Shown: positions 54,940 through 63,457, numbered from the stretch's first letter. The stretch is 64,000 nt of DNA from Catelliglobosispora koreensis DSM 44566 (GCF_000379685.1 NZ_KB903261.1:310097-374096); one strand, 5' to 3'. Notes: generated by a model from the letters alone, not told the origin. Numbers and translations: made by a program.

Positions 54940-55683
54940 ATGGCCGAGCAGCAGCGCAAAGACGACGAGGGTCCGCACGATGACGAGGCGACTCAGATCG
55001 TCCCAGCGCCGGAGGCTGATGACGAGGCCACGCGGATAGTCCCGGCGTCTGAAGCACCAGAGGCTGACGGTGACGCCACCCGGATAGTGACGCCGCCACC
55101 AAGTGACGGCACACGGATCATGCCACCCGTTGACGACGCGCCGGCCTGGGCTGGACGGGCCGAAGTCCGCGCACCGGCACCGTCGGCTCCGCCGGGACCA
55201 CACGGACCACAGCAAACCGGCGGCCGCACGTGGTGGACACCTTTGCTGCTGGGCTTTCTAGCGCTTGGGCTGGTCGGCATCGTGGTGCTGGCTGCCTGGC
55301 TCATGACCCGTGACAATGGTGGCCCGGAGCCGACAGCTTCGCCGACCGTCGCCACAACGACCCGCACGCCGTCGCCGACGGCCAGCCCCACGCCGCCGTC
55401 CGCGTCGCCATCGGCGTCCGCGGAGCAACTGGTGCTCATCCCGGCCAACCTTGTCGGCATGGATCAGGACGCCGCGGCGAACGCGCTCAAGGACCTTGGC
55501 TTGTTCTGGAACTTTGACTACCAGCCGTCGCCGGCTCCAGAAAATACGGTCATCGGGTCAAAGCCGGCGCCAGGCGAGTTCGTGCCGCTCGGGTCAACGG
55601 TGACGTTGGTGATCGCGATCGATCAGCCGCCGAGCAAGTCCGCTTCGCCGAGCCCAACTACCACTGCCGGCGGCGGTGGGTAA
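54940..55683 (+). CDS. PASTA-domain membrane protein with repeated TRIV motifs (2)
   Basis: 247 residues, ATG 54940 behind AGGA. The cytoplasmic N-terminus (about 1-95) carries four spaced motifs DEATQIV, DEATRIV, DGDATRIV and SDGTRIM (Thr 18, 31, 47, 58). A transmembrane helix (about 98-122), a Thr/Pro-rich spacer and one PASTA unit (about 164-228, VLIPANLVGMDQDAAANALKDLGL) follow. Acidic-flanked Thr with Val/Met at +3 is the usual pThr-FHA recognition pattern, so the tail may be phosphorylated by a PknB-like kinase. Its 3' end overlaps the next opposite gene by 26 bp. Confidence 0.85.
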   Translation: MAEQQRKDDEGPHDDEATQIVPAPEADDEATRIVPASEAPEADGDATRIVTPPPSDGTRIMPPVDDAPAWAGRAEVRAPAPSAPPGPHGPQQTGGRTWWTPLLLGFLALGLVGIVVLAAWLMTRDNGGPEPTASPTVATTTRTPSPTASPTPPSASPSASAEQLVLIPANLVGMDQDAAANALKDLGLFWNFDYQPSPAPENTVIGSKPAPGEFVPLGSTVTLVIAIDQPPSKSASPSPTTTAGGGG

Positions 55684-55930
55684 CGATTACCAGGCCACCC
55701 ATGGCCAGGCCGATGCCGATCATCCCGGTAGAGATGAGTGATTGCGACAGGTCACCCGCCGACATTGGCGTGTGCGTCTTTACTGCCGGTGGCGGCGCCT
55801 TTACCGGCGCTCGCTCCGATGTGTCCGCTGTAGCAGGAACCGGCGTGAACAATGCCGCGGCAAGTGCAGCTCCGCACAGTGCCATGAGCCGTCTCGGCCG
55901 GTACTGATAGTGGTGCGGTGGTTCATGCAT
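55658..55930 (-). CDS. Small secreted protein with C-terminal membrane anchor
   Basis: 90 residues, ATG 55930. Signal peptide (about 12-36, MALCGAALAAALFTPVPATA), a 30-residue Pro/Lys/Ser spacer, then a hydrophobic helix (GMIGIGLAMGGLVIVTH) ending in RRRQW. The layout is that of a sortase substrate (hydrophobic helix plus Arg tail), but no LPXTG is present before the helix. It could be a plain membrane-anchored peptide. No known family. Confidence 0.6.
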   Translation of the reverse strand: MHEPPHHYQYRPRRLMALCGAALAAALFTPVPATADTSERAPVKAPPPAVKTHTPMSAGDLSQSLISTGMIGIGLAMGGLVIVTHRRRQW

Positions 55931-56031
55931 GGCGCCGTCCCCAGGTTCGGGTGCCGGGCCAGGCGAGGGTTTACCTTAGGGTGCTTAAAATCCTAAGCTC
56001 GTTCCACAGTGGCCGTTGGGAAATCGCGAAC

Positions 56032-56280
56032 TTATCTCGCTCCAGCTGCCGCAAGGGTTGTGAGCCGGTCACCCATTCTTTTCAGACCTGCTCGCTGCAC
56101 AAAGATGGAACGCCGCTCGACGGCGTCGCCGGCCGAGTTGAGCTGGTAACCGTCCAGCCACATCCAGCCGTCATATGTGGGCCAGTCATGCACCCTGATA
56201 ACCCGGAACATCATCGGCCGCATGAACTGCACGCTGGCATCACGCGTCACGTGGAGGATGTCTCCAGCTTGAGGACTCAT
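56032..56280 (-). CDS. Conserved small actinobacterial protein
   Basis: 82 residues from ATG 56280 (MSPQAGDILHVTRDAS); an in-frame ATG at 56289 is possible. The core FRVIRVHDWPTYDGWMWLDGYQLN, the GDAVERRSIFVQRAG segment and the short basic end suggest a small beta-barrel. I recall very similar short proteins in Micromonosporaceae-type genomes next to XRE/DUF397 genes, as here (divergent, 421 bp). Function unknown. Confidence 0.75.
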   Translation of the reverse strand: MSPQAGDILHVTRDASVQFMRPMMFRVIRVHDWPTYDGWMWLDGYQLNSAGDAVERRSIFVQRAGLKRMGDRLTTLAAAGAR

Positions 56281-56701
56281 GATCTCCATCCTTTGTCGCA
56301 CCGGAAGTGCGTTCAGCACGGGCGCCCAAATCGTTGAGCACTTAGAGATGAGACATGGCTGACACATCGTGATGATGGAATCGCCCGATCAACTCTTAGC
56401 CGTGTCATATCCGACACTCTGCATCAAGACCTTGATCGATGCAAGTTGCAAGTTGGATTTGCGCCCTGGTGTCGTTCGTCCGGTATAAGACATACTGATC
56501 CCAGTCGCGCGCGGCGGCCGGTCCCTGGCGATTTGTGCGATCGGGTGCTTGAACTATGGCCGGTCGGCGGCGCAGACTCGGCAGCGTCGTGTCCGAAAGG
56601 GTGGGACGGGCCGGTGTTGCTTACATGCCGGTTGGGGCGGAGTAAATCCCTGTTCGGTGCTGCCTTTGGCATTGCCGACGTTCGTCGCGGAGGTGCGGAC
56701 C
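56281..56701. other. 421-bp divergent promoter region
   Basis: No gene recognised between the small minus-strand gene and the XRE regulator. The A/T-richer part at 56380-56500 includes GCAAGTTGCAAGTT, a short tandem repeat, and GTATAAGACATACT. Both divergent promoters should be here. Confidence 0.4.
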
Positions 56702-57607
56702 GTGGCAAGCCAGCAAGTGCCGGTGATGAGAAGACGCCGGATCGGCCTGCAACTGCGAAAGTTACGCGAGTTACGAGGCATGACCCTGGAGCAAGTCGCG
56801 GAACGGATGGATTGCTCTCAATCCAAGATCTCGCGAATTGAAACCGGGCATAGTTCTGTCCACATGCGCGACGTGCGAGATCTCCTGATCATTTATGAGG
56901 TCGATGAGGAGACCGCCGGCGATGTCATGGACATGGCCCGCGACGCACGCCAGCAGGAACGCCAGCGCAGTTGGTGGCATCCCTACAACAACGTGCTGGT
57001 TAGTGCCTACGTCGGCAACGAGAATGCCGCGAACCACATCAAGACTTACGAGCATCAAGTCGTTCCTGGCTTACTTCAAACTGAAGACTATGCGCGAGCG
57101 ATCTTCAAGGCCGCTAACCCGAATTTCAGTGACGAACAAATTTCGGAGCGGACCCGCGTCAGATTGGGCCGTCAGTCGTTACTCAACCGACAGGATGACC
57201 CTATCCACTTCGAGGTGGTCCTCGATGAAGCAGTCCTAAGCAGGCCCGTTGGCGGACCAGAGGTCATGACCGCGCAAATCCAGCGACTTATTGAAGCCGC
57301 GGAGTTGCCGAATGTGACGATGCAAGTGCTGCCCTTTGATGCCGGTGCGCATGCCGGGATGGAAGGGACGTTTGCGATTCTTGACTTCTCCCCGACAGAC
57401 GGAACAAGCATTGTCTATGTCGAAAATGCCACAGGTGGACTCTTCCTCGATAAAGAAAAGGAACTGACGCATTACCGCGAACTCTTCGATAGGATTCGGG
57501 TGACCGCGCTTAGCCCTGAGGACTCCAAGAAGCGGATCGCTTTTTTGGCGGAGGAGCCGAGATGGAACAGAGTCTGGGATCGCACAAGGGATACGACCTC
57601 GACCTAA
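56702..57607 (+). CDS. XRE-family regulator with DUF5753 domain
   Basis: 301 residues from GTG 56702 (GGAGG 8 nt upstream); the open frame extends upstream without family sequence. Helix-turn-helix about 12-65: RRRIGLQLRKLRELRGMTLE, QVAERMDCSQSKISRIETGH. The C-terminal DUF5753 domain includes YEHQVVPGLLQTEDYARAI, VLDEAVLSRPVGG, MQVLPFDAGAHAGMEGTFAILDF and VYVENATGG. It is the usual partner of DUF397 proteins. In Streptomyces such pairs affect morphology and antibiotic production. The 3' end overlaps the DUF397 gene by 46 bp. Confidence 0.93.
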   Translation: MASQQVPVMRRRRIGLQLRKLRELRGMTLEQVAERMDCSQSKISRIETGHSSVHMRDVRDLLIIYEVDEETAGDVMDMARDARQQERQRSWWHPYNNVLVSAYVGNENAANHIKTYEHQVVPGLLQTEDYARAIFKAANPNFSDEQISERTRVRLGRQSLLNRQDDPIHFEVVLDEAVLSRPVGGPEVMTAQIQRLIEAAELPNVTMQVLPFDAGAHAGMEGTFAILDFSPTDGTSIVYVENATGGLFLDKEKELTHYRELFDRIRVTALSPEDSKKRIAFLAEEPRWNRVWDRTRDTTST

Positions 57608-57795
57608 CGAATGCACGCTGGCGCAAGAGCACCCGTAGTGGTGGCAACTCTGACATGTGTGTTGAAGTGGCGTTTGTGGATGACGCCATCGCTGTGCGTG
57701 ACTCCAAAGACACTACTGGTCCCGTACTGGTTTTCACTCGTGGTGAGTGGGATGCCTTTGTCGCGGGTGCCAAGGATGGCGAATTCGACCTGTAA
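57562..57795 (+). CDS. DUF397 protein
   Basis: 77 residues, ATG 57562 with GGAGG 7 nt upstream, inside the end of the XRE gene. Typical DUF397: ARWRKSTRSGGNSDMCVEVAFV, AIAVRDSKDTTGPVLVFTRGEWDAFVAGAKDGEFDL. It probably forms a regulatory complex with the overlapping XRE protein (some such pairs behave like toxin-antitoxin or partner-switch units). Confidence 0.93.
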   Translation: MEQSLGSHKGYDLDLTNARWRKSTRSGGNSDMCVEVAFVDDAIAVRDSKDTTGPVLVFTRGEWDAFVAGAKDGEFDL

Positions 57796-57826
57796 TTGAA
57801 TGAGCACTATCAGTCAATTATGGAAT

Positions 57827-57859
57827 GGCGCGATCTGGTCCTGAATGACCGGTCGCGCC
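57827..57859. terminator. Bidirectional terminator after DUF397 gene
   Basis: Stem GGCGCGA + CTGGTC (one bulged T) pairs with GACCGG + TCGCGCC around a 6-nt loop. It is between the DUF397 stop and the stop of the convergent gene at 57861. Confidence 0.75.
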
Positions 57860-57860
57860 T

Positions 57861-58538
57861 TCACCATATGGGCTGCTGAATAGCTTGACGACGCCGTTGT
57901 GCCACCGCTTCCCGCGCCTGATTTAGCCACGCTCGTTGCGTACCAGGCGCAGGTGGAAATTCAAGTCCAAACCGGAACCAGGCTGGCGGTTCGGGCAGCC
58001 GTGCGTAGCTGTCGATGAGGTCATCGAAGATCCGTTCCAATTCGGTACGAGCGTTCCGCCCCGCCGACAAGATCGTGTGATGCTGCGCCAAGTAGGCCTC
58101 GCGTGCCGTGCGCGTGGACAGCAGCCGGTTGCGGACTTCCTCCACCCGTCCTCTTTGGACAGCAGTGGCCACCGCGGCTGACCGGTCTTCGCGCAGGTGT
58201 TTGACGAGTGCGGACCGGTGCGCGGGGCGCAACCAGGAGCCGGGCCGGGCAAGGGCCCGCTCAGTGGCGCGAATGCGCGCCTGCACGCGTTCTTCGGCTG
58301 TGCGCACGATGGCATACCGCTGCTCTACTTCGGACAGTCGCTGCTCATCGGGTGCGGGCGGGGCAGCCGACATAACCCGGTCAGCCTCATCGACAAGGCG
58401 CCAGAGCCATCGTTCGTCTTCGCTGATCTCGTCTAACGCGCTCCGGTTTTCCAGTGGTTCCCGAGCCGCCGGAACCGAGGACCGGATGGGTGCAGAACCG
58501 CAGGCCACGCAGTGTGTGCACTCAGAACCGATAGCCAT
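57861..58538 (-). CDS. Coiled-coil protein with N-terminal Cys cluster, unrecognised
   Basis: 225 residues, ATG 58538 behind GGGGGA. A short Cys-containing start (ECTHCVACGS) could bind zinc or link to a partner. The rest is strongly helical and charged (ERVQARIRATERALARPG, LVKHLREDRSAAVATAVQRGRVEEVRNRLLSTR). The pattern resembles C-terminal regions of actinobacterial TrwC-type relaxases, but no relaxase catalytic part is present. Function not assigned. Confidence 0.65.
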   Translation of the reverse strand: MAIGSECTHCVACGSAPIRSSVPAAREPLENRSALDEISEDERWLWRLVDEADRVMSAAPPAPDEQRLSEVEQRYAIVRTAEERVQARIRATERALARPGSWLRPAHRSALVKHLREDRSAAVATAVQRGRVEEVRNRLLSTRTAREAYLAQHHTILSAGRNARTELERIFDDLIDSYARLPEPPAWFRFGLEFPPAPGTQRAWLNQAREAVAQRRRQAIQQPIW

Positions 58539-58683
58539 ATATCCCCCGCATGCTTGCTCAACTAGCGATGATCACCACAAGTGACGACCGCGGGTCAACC
58601 GTCCCTGTGTTCCGCTGCGGTCGTTGTACCAGATGGCAGGCATCAAATGGCGGCAACCCGCCGAAAAGGGGGATAGAAGACGT

Positions 58684-58980
58684 ATGGCAACTCCCGACCA
58701 TGGCCCCACCCCGTCCAGCACGTTCCAAGCTCACCGCAACGACCAGGGTGTGGGGCTGCTAGAGCCGGTGCCTTCGCTGGTGCTCGATGGATTTGACGAG
58801 CCCACGTTCGCGTCATCGTCCTGGATGGAGGGCGCGGGCGGCTCGCTCGTTGACCACCCGTTGTTGCGTGGTCTCTTGCTTGAGCTTCCGCCGAAAGGCG
58901 CCCAGCCGTCTCCGGAGTGGATGGATCGCTGGTTCGAGGCGGCGCGCGCCGTGCTCGACTTGATCTACAACAGGCGCTGA
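58684..58980 (+). CDS. Small hypothetical protein
   Basis: 98 residues from ATG 58684. The first 30 residues are disordered; then GLLEPVPSLVLDGFDEPTF..., and a helical end EWMDRWFEAARAVLDLIYNRR. No signal peptide. An upstream in-frame ATG (58624) would add 20 basic residues but has no ribosome-binding site. Its stop is 1 bp from the stop of the convergent glycosyltransferase gene. Unknown function. Confidence 0.6.
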   Translation: MATPDHGPTPSSTFQAHRNDQGVGLLEPVPSLVLDGFDEPTFASSSWMEGAGGSLVDHPLLRGLLLELPPKGAQPSPEWMDRWFEAARAVLDLIYNRR

Positions 58981-58981
58981 C

Positions 58982-59776
58982 TCAGACCGGGACCATGGCC
59001 GGTGGCCTCACCGCGGCAGGCGGGGGAGCGGCCGGCCAGACCCGGCTCTTTTGTGCCCCGAGCAGGGCAAGGAAGGCCGGGTTGGCGAAGGCGTAACGGC
59101 GCCACAGGCGGCGTGGTTCGTGTCCCAGGCGCCATGCCCACTCCAGGGCGTGCTGTTGCATCCACCGAGGCGGAACACGCAGCTCTCCAGCGTGATAGGC
59201 GAAGGCGGCCCCGACGGCCAGCACGGGCATAGGCAGCAGTGGGCGCATCGCGTAGACGAAACGTTCCTGCCGTGGGCAGCCGAGCCCGACCAGGACGACC
59301 CGGGCACCGGACGAGGTGATTCGTTCGGCGATCCGCGTGGCCTCCGTAAGCGAACCGCCGCGGAACTTGGACGGCTCGGCTCCAGCGATGATCAGATCGG
59401 GATAGCGCCGCCGCAACGCGGTGGATAACTGGTGCAGCGTGGCCGCTGTCGAGCCGTAAAAGTAAACCGGAAGCCGCGCCCCGGCGGCGGCGGCAACCAC
59501 GCGCAGCGCCAGCTCAGGGCCGTAAACGCGGTCGCGCAAACCGGCGCGGTGCAACAGGTTCAGGGCCCAGCGCACGGGCTGGCCATCTGGCGTCACGAGG
59601 TCGAAGCTGTTGAGCTGCTGGCACAGCACCCGATCGGTCACCCCGGCCATGACGCCGTGGACCGCGAGCGCGGTGACGGCGAAGCCACGCCGGTCCGCCG
59701 CCGCTTTCATGATCTGTTCAGTGGCACTCGTGTAATCACACGTGTCTACGAGCACTCCCAACACTGAGCGCTTCAT
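58982..59776 (-). CDS. WecG/TagA/CpsF-family glycosyltransferase
   Basis: About 264 residues from ATG 59776, which overlaps the epimerase stop (ATGA); a GTG at 59785 is in frame. Family motifs: [40 protein letters not shown] and [14 protein letters not shown], with [21 protein letters not shown]26 enzymes transfer N-acetylmannosamine or a related sugar onto a lipid-linked precursor for wall teichoic acid or exopolysaccharide. The C-terminus is Pro-rich. Last gene of the arsR-MFS-epimerase-GT26 operon. Confidence 0.9.
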   Translation of the reverse strand: MKRSVLGVLVDTCDYTSATEQIMKAAADRRGFAVTALAVHGVMAGVTDRVLCQQLNSFDLVTPDGQPVRWALNLLHRAGLRDRVYGPELALRVVAAAAGARLPVYFYGSTAATLHQLSTALRRRYPDLIIAGAEPSKFRGGSLTEATRIAERITSSGARVVLVGLGCPRQERFVYAMRPLLPMPVLAVGAAFAYHAGELRVPPRWMQQHALEWAWRLGHEPRRLWRRYAFANPAFLALLGAQKSRVWPAAPPPAAVRPPAMVPV

Positions 59777-60840
59777 TCCAGCCACTTATCAACGTTGGCC
59801 TCGTAGATCTCGGTCATGATCGCCGGGATGTCATAGCTCGGAGCCCATTCGGGATAGTGCTTCCGAAACTTCTTCATGTCACTGATGTACCACTGATGGT
59901 CGCCGAGCCGGTTCTGTTCCTGGTAATTCACCTTCGCTGGCTTGCCGGTGATCTTCTCGGCGAGCGCGAACGCCTCGATGTGCGAAACGTTGGCGAACCG
60001 GCCGCCCCCGAGGTTGTAGACCTCACCTTGGCGCGGGTTGCGATAGAAGGCCTCGAACGCTCGCAGCACATCGTGGGAGTGGATCGCGTCGCGAACCATC
60101 TTTCCTTTGTAGCCGTAAAGGTTGTAGATCCGGCCTTCCATCACGCACCGCATGAGATAGGCCAGAAAGCCGTGCAGCTCGGCCGCCGAGTGCCCTGGCC
60201 CGGTCAGTGTTCCGCCCCGGAAGCAGGCGGTCATCATCCCGAAGTAGCGCCCGTATTCCTGGACCATCACGTCAGCGGCGAGCTTCGCGACCCCGAAGAG
60301 GCTGTGCATCGTGGCGTCGACAGTCATCTGTTCGTCGATGCCGTTGTAGCTGGGATGTTCGGGCTCAAGCTCGTAACGCGTTTCGTGTTCCGTCAGCGGC
60401 AACCGGTTGGGCGTGTCGCCATAAACCTTGTTGGTGCTGCAGAAGATGAAGGCAGCCGAAGGCGCGTGCAAGCGGGTGTTTTCCAGAACGTTCAGCGTGC
60501 CAACGGCATTGACGTCAAAGTCGGTGAACGGCTCGCGGACCGCCCAGTCATGGCTCGGCTGGGCGGCCGCGTGCACGACCAGGGAAATATCGCGGCCATA
60601 GCGCTTGAAGATCTTCGCCAGCGCCGCCCGGTCGCGAATATCCACATTGAAATGGGTGTACGCCGAAGCGAGCGATGTGATCAGCAGGTGCCGGTTCCAG
60701 GCTGTCGAGCCGTCCGGCCCGAAGAAGTAGCGGCGCAGATCATTGTCGACCCCGGCGACGTGCATTCCCAGGCCGGCGAAATGCCGCACCGCTTCCGAAC
60801 CAATCAGCCCGGCCGAGCCGGTCACCAGTGCGACACTCAC
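59773..60840 (-). CDS. NAD-dependent sugar epimerase, CDP-paratose 2-epimerase-like
   Basis: 355 residues, start ATG in the ATGA overlap with the MFS gene. Rossmann motif [13 protein letters not shown] (GxxGxxG), [33 protein letters not shown], and [20 protein letters not shown]. The catalytic YxxxK position reads F182-G-V-A-K186, with Phe in place of Tyr; the STNKVYG and Ser-Leu-Phe-Gly pattern is common in a paratose-epimerase-like subgroup. Acts on a nucleotide sugar in the cytoplasm, presumably feeding the glycosyltransferase encoded next. The exact substrate is not readable from sequence. Confidence 0.85.
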   Translation of the reverse strand: MSVALVTGSAGLIGSEAVRHFAGLGMHVAGVDNDLRRYFFGPDGSTAWNRHLLITSLASAYTHFNVDIRDRAALAKIFKRYGRDISLVVHAAAQPSHDWAVREPFTDFDVNAVGTLNVLENTRLHAPSAAFIFCSTNKVYGDTPNRLPLTEHETRYELEPEHPSYNGIDEQMTVDATMHSLFGVAKLAADVMVQEYGRYFGMMTACFRGGTLTGPGHSAAELHGFLAYLMRCVMEGRIYNLYGYKGKMVRDAIHSHDVLRAFEAFYRNPRQGEVYNLGGGRFANVSHIEAFALAEKITGKPAKVNYQEQNRLGDHQWYISDMKKFRKHYPEWAPSYDIPAIMTEIYEANVDKWLE

Positions 60841-62111
60841 ACCTGATCAACGACATCGGGCAACTCCCGCATTCTCCAAACCCCCGCCGGGAGCAGCCAA
60901 AGCGCGCCGGCGACAGCTCCGATCGCAGATATCCAAAGCGTTTCGCGGGTACCAAGTGAGCTCCCCAAAGCGCCGCCGATAAGAGCCCCGATCGGCCTGA
61001 TGCCGTAGTTCACCGTGCGGTAGGCGCCCGCGACCCGGGCCCGCAGAGCGTCAGGCACGGCGGCGATCTGAAACGACCCAGCGAGGATGTCGAGCACCAT
61101 CACGCCAAATCCGCTGAGGAACTCCGCGGCGAACAGCAGGGCGATGATCACGACGGTGGGCTGTGAGCCGGTGGCGAGGGGCACCAAGACCAGCGGAGCC
61201 GGAAACAGCACGTAACCCACGATCAACATGGGCCCGCTGCCAAACTTCGCGACCAGCCGTCCGGTGACGGACGCTCCGATCAGGGCTCCCACACTCGCCG
61301 CTCCTATGACGAGCCCGATGATGCCGGGGCTCAGGTGCAGATCGATGCTGATGTAGAGGAGCACCAGGGCGGAGAACATGTAGTTGAAGAGGTTCAAGGT
61401 AGTGGTGCCAGCCAGCATGTTGCGCAGCAGAAGTGAATGCCAGATGTAGCGAAGGCCCTCGCCGATGCCCAGCTTCTCGCTCGGTTGCGGGGCGGGCTCA
61501 ACTGCTTCGACCTTCTTGAGCAGGAAAGCCGAGTAGAGATAGGACACAGCGTCAGCGATGAGGGCGACCGGAGCTGACAGCACCTGAATCAGCACGCCGC
61601 CGATGCTGGGACCGGCCACATAGGACAGTGCACGTGCGCCGTTGAGCAGCGTCTCGGCTGGGATGTAGTCGTCCTTGGACACCAGTGCCGCGAAAAGAGT
61701 GTTCCGCGAGACCTCGAAGATGACACTGAAGGTGCCCGTGAGGAAGGCGACGACGTATAGCTGCGTCAGCGTCAACGTCCCCAGGGCATAGCTCACTGGT
61801 ACCCACAAAAGAAGTAAGGCTCTGAAGACATCAGCGATGATCATGCTGAGCCGTTTGTAGGGCAGCTTGTCCATCCACGCGCCCGCGAGAAGCGAGAACA
61901 GCAAGTGGGGGACGAGCCCTGCGGCCGTCAGGTAACCCATCTGGGCCGGGCCAGCACCGGCCCCCAGCACCGCGAGCAGCGGGATGGCCAGCAGCGTGAC
62001 CTGATCGCCCAGCAGCGAGATGGTCTGAGCGGTCCAATAACGACGGAACGCGCGCTCCCACAGGAGCTTTGGAATCAGGCGCCGGGTGAGGGGAAGCTCG
62101 GCAACGCTCAC
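60837..62111 (-). CDS. MFS exporter (12-helix, DHA3/enterobactin-exporter type)
   Basis: 424 residues, ATGA overlaps on both ends. Twelve hydrophobic segments. The start [27 protein letters not shown] is typical of the MFS_3/EntS-like group, with the A-like motif [16 protein letters not shown] between helices 2 and 3. Likely exports a small molecule or drug. Being coupled to an ArsR-like repressor upstream and sugar genes downstream is unusual; it may export a glycosylated product or the operon may share a stress cue. Confidence 0.88.
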   Translation of the reverse strand: MSVAELPLTRRLIPKLLWERAFRRYWTAQTISLLGDQVTLLAIPLLAVLGAGAGPAQMGYLTAAGLVPHLLFSLLAGAWMDKLPYKRLSMIIADVFRALLLLWVPVSYALGTLTLTQLYVVAFLTGTFSVIFEVSRNTLFAALVSKDDYIPAETLLNGARALSYVAGPSIGGVLIQVLSAPVALIADAVSYLYSAFLLKKVEAVEPAPQPSEKLGIGEGLRYIWHSLLLRNMLAGTTTLNLFNYMFSALVLLYISIDLHLSPGIIGLVIGAASVGALIGASVTGRLVAKFGSGPMLIVGYVLFPAPLVLVPLATGSQPTVVIIALLFAAEFLSGFGVMVLDILAGSFQIAAVPDALRARVAGAYRTVNYGIRPIGALIGGALGSSLGTRETLWISAIGAVAGALWLLPAGVWRMRELPDVVDQV

Positions 62112-62680
62112 GGGACTGGCCTTTCATTCGTGACCGCGAGCTGGAACAGACTCACCGCTCGGGCGCCTTCGGGGATGGTTTCGCGGTTGTCGAACTCGGC
62201 CATGATCGCTTCGATGCGTTCCGTGATCTGGCGTAGCTCGTCTGGCGTGAGGTGCAGCAGGTAGTCACCGGCGCCGAGTTGCTCGCGCCATTCGGCTGAC
62301 TCCTCGTGGGCACGGGCGAGCCAGTCCTGTGCGTAGGTGAAATAGCGGCCGATCTGCACCCGGGTCACGGCTAGTGCCGCTTCGAAGATCTCGGGGTCGT
62401 CTGAGCCGGTCGACCAGCTCGTGTAGCGAGCAGTCGCGCGCCAGGGCTTTTCTCGCGCGTCGGCACCTTCGGAGCGTTCAGCCAGACCGTATTTGGCTAG
62501 CTGACGTAGATGAAACGAACAGTTAGGCACGGACTCGCCCAGTCGCTCGGCTGCCTGAGTGGCCGTGAGCGGTCCCTCACGTCGCAGCAGCCCCATCAGC
62601 GCCATGCGCAACGGGTGCGCGTAGGCCCGCAGCGCTTTGGGGTCGGTCAGGGTGATGCTCTCCGGCATCTCTTCAGACAT
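62108..62680 (-). CDS. ArsR-like winged-helix transcriptional regulator
   Basis: 190 residues, ATG 62680. The winged helix (about 10-90) includes LRAYAHPLRMALMGLLRREG, TATQAAERLGESVPNCSFHLRQLAKYGL and a wing AREKPWRAT. The C-terminal helical part (ERIEAIMAEFDNRE) may dimerise or bind ligand. No metal-binding Cys cluster, so it is the DUF-type PadR/ArsR drug-exporter regulator rather than a metal sensor. First gene of the four-gene operon. A dyad in its leader is the candidate operator. Confidence 0.88.
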   Translation of the reverse strand: MSEEMPESITLTDPKALRAYAHPLRMALMGLLRREGPLTATQAAERLGESVPNCSFHLRQLAKYGLAERSEGADAREKPWRATARYTSWSTGSDDPEIFEAALAVTRVQIGRYFTYAQDWLARAHEESAEWREQLGAGDYLLHLTPDELRQITERIEAIMAEFDNRETIPEGARAVSLFQLAVTNERPVP

Positions 62681-62685
62681 GTTTC

Positions 62686-62704
62686 TAAAGATAGCTTTAT
62701 AAAG
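62686..62704. promoter_or_regulatory. Candidate operator of the ArsR-like regulator
   Basis: TAAAGATAGCTTTA (62686-62699) is a near-perfect dyad TAAAG-N4-CTTTA. A further TAAAG follows at 62700-62704. It begins 5 bp upstream of the regulator's start codon and is markedly A/T-rich against its surroundings. Confidence 0.55.
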
Positions 62705-62792
62705 TGTTCTCTACAATCCCTTTGCTGGAACGCTGCCGTGGCGGGGCCCGTCAAACGAGGTGTCTGAACGTTGACCCGATAGATTGGCGACC

Positions 62793-63215
62793 ATGATTCG
62801 ATCCACGCTCGTCCTGCTGCTGCTCCTGACCGGATGCGCGGCGGGCCAGACTCCGGGCAGCAGCCCGCCTTCACCGTCCAAAGGAGACCCCGTGCCGGTG
62901 ACGGTGGAAAAGACCGGCGGCTTCGCCGGAGTGACCGAAAAGATCACAATCGACGAGAGCGGGAAGTGGACCAAAGGTCAGGCTTCCGGCCGGCTCACCG
63001 TCGAGAAGAGCCAGCAACTTCAGGAACTAGCGGCAAATCCCAAGCTCGCCGCCGAAGCGACGCAAACACGACCGCAGACGCAGTGCCGGGATGCCTTTGA
63101 GTACAGCGTTACCGCCGGAAAGACGACTGTCCGATATGTAGATTGCTCGACCGATGGCCCACTACCCGAAACAGCCAGCAAAATCGTCGAACTCGTCAAC
63201 GAGGCGATCTCATAG
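62793..63215 (+). CDS. Secreted lipoprotein, unrecognised
   Basis: 140 residues, ATG 62793. Lipoprotein signal with lipobox LLTGC (Cys 15), a Ser/Pro spacer, and a small domain: KTGGFAGVTEKITIDESGKW, GRLTVEKSQQLQELAANPKLAAEA, CRDAFEYSVTAGKTTVRYVDC (one Cys pair) and a final helix. This layout resembles the small protealysin-inhibitor-like lipoproteins of actinobacteria, but I only infer that. TAGATT at 62780-62785 ends 7 nt before the ATG, suggesting a leaderless transcript. Confidence 0.75.
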   Translation: MIRSTLVLLLLLTGCAAGQTPGSSPPSPSKGDPVPVTVEKTGGFAGVTEKITIDESGKWTKGQASGRLTVEKSQQLQELAANPKLAAEATQTRPQTQCRDAFEYSVTAGKTTVRYVDCSTDGPLPETASKIVELVNEAIS

Positions 63216-63296
63216 CCAGTTCGCGACAGTCGTAACGCCGACCCGCGCCGGTTTTCGTGGGGGTTTCAGGGGGCTCGGCCACCGCTGTCCTGGGAT

Positions 63297-63315
63297 CCCG
63301 GGGCTGGGCCCCGGG
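63297..63315. terminator. GC-rich hairpin between lipoprotein and tRNA-Leu
   Basis: CCCGGGGC / GCCCCGGG 8-bp stem with a TGG loop, about 80 bp after the lipoprotein stop and 60 bp beyond the tRNA 3' end. Could terminate either unit. Confidence 0.5.
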
Positions 63316-63374
63316 GCCATATTGCGGCCTCGGCGAATCTGACCGAAGGTCAATGAGCAAGCGAGGCCAGCTCG

Positions 63375-63457
63375 TGGGGAAGGAGGGAGTTGAACCCTCA
63401 CGCCCTTTCGGGCACACGGACCTGAACCGTGCGCGTCTGCCATTCCGCCACTTCCCC
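63375..63457 (-). tRNA. tRNA-Leu (CAG)
   Basis: Minus strand, 83 nt. Acceptor GGGGAAG pairs with CTTCCCC, discriminator A, no encoded CCA. Anticodon stem CACGG / CCGTG holds TTCAGGT (anticodon CAG). The long variable arm TGCCCGAAAGGGCG is the class II hallmark, and the T-arm is GAGGGTTCAACTCCCTC. Confidence 0.96.

Noticed and set aside
57861-58538. Relaxase or mobilisation gene
   Set aside because: Only a vague similarity of a helical region; no catalytic Tyr/His motifs, no oriT-like repeats and no other transfer genes nearby.
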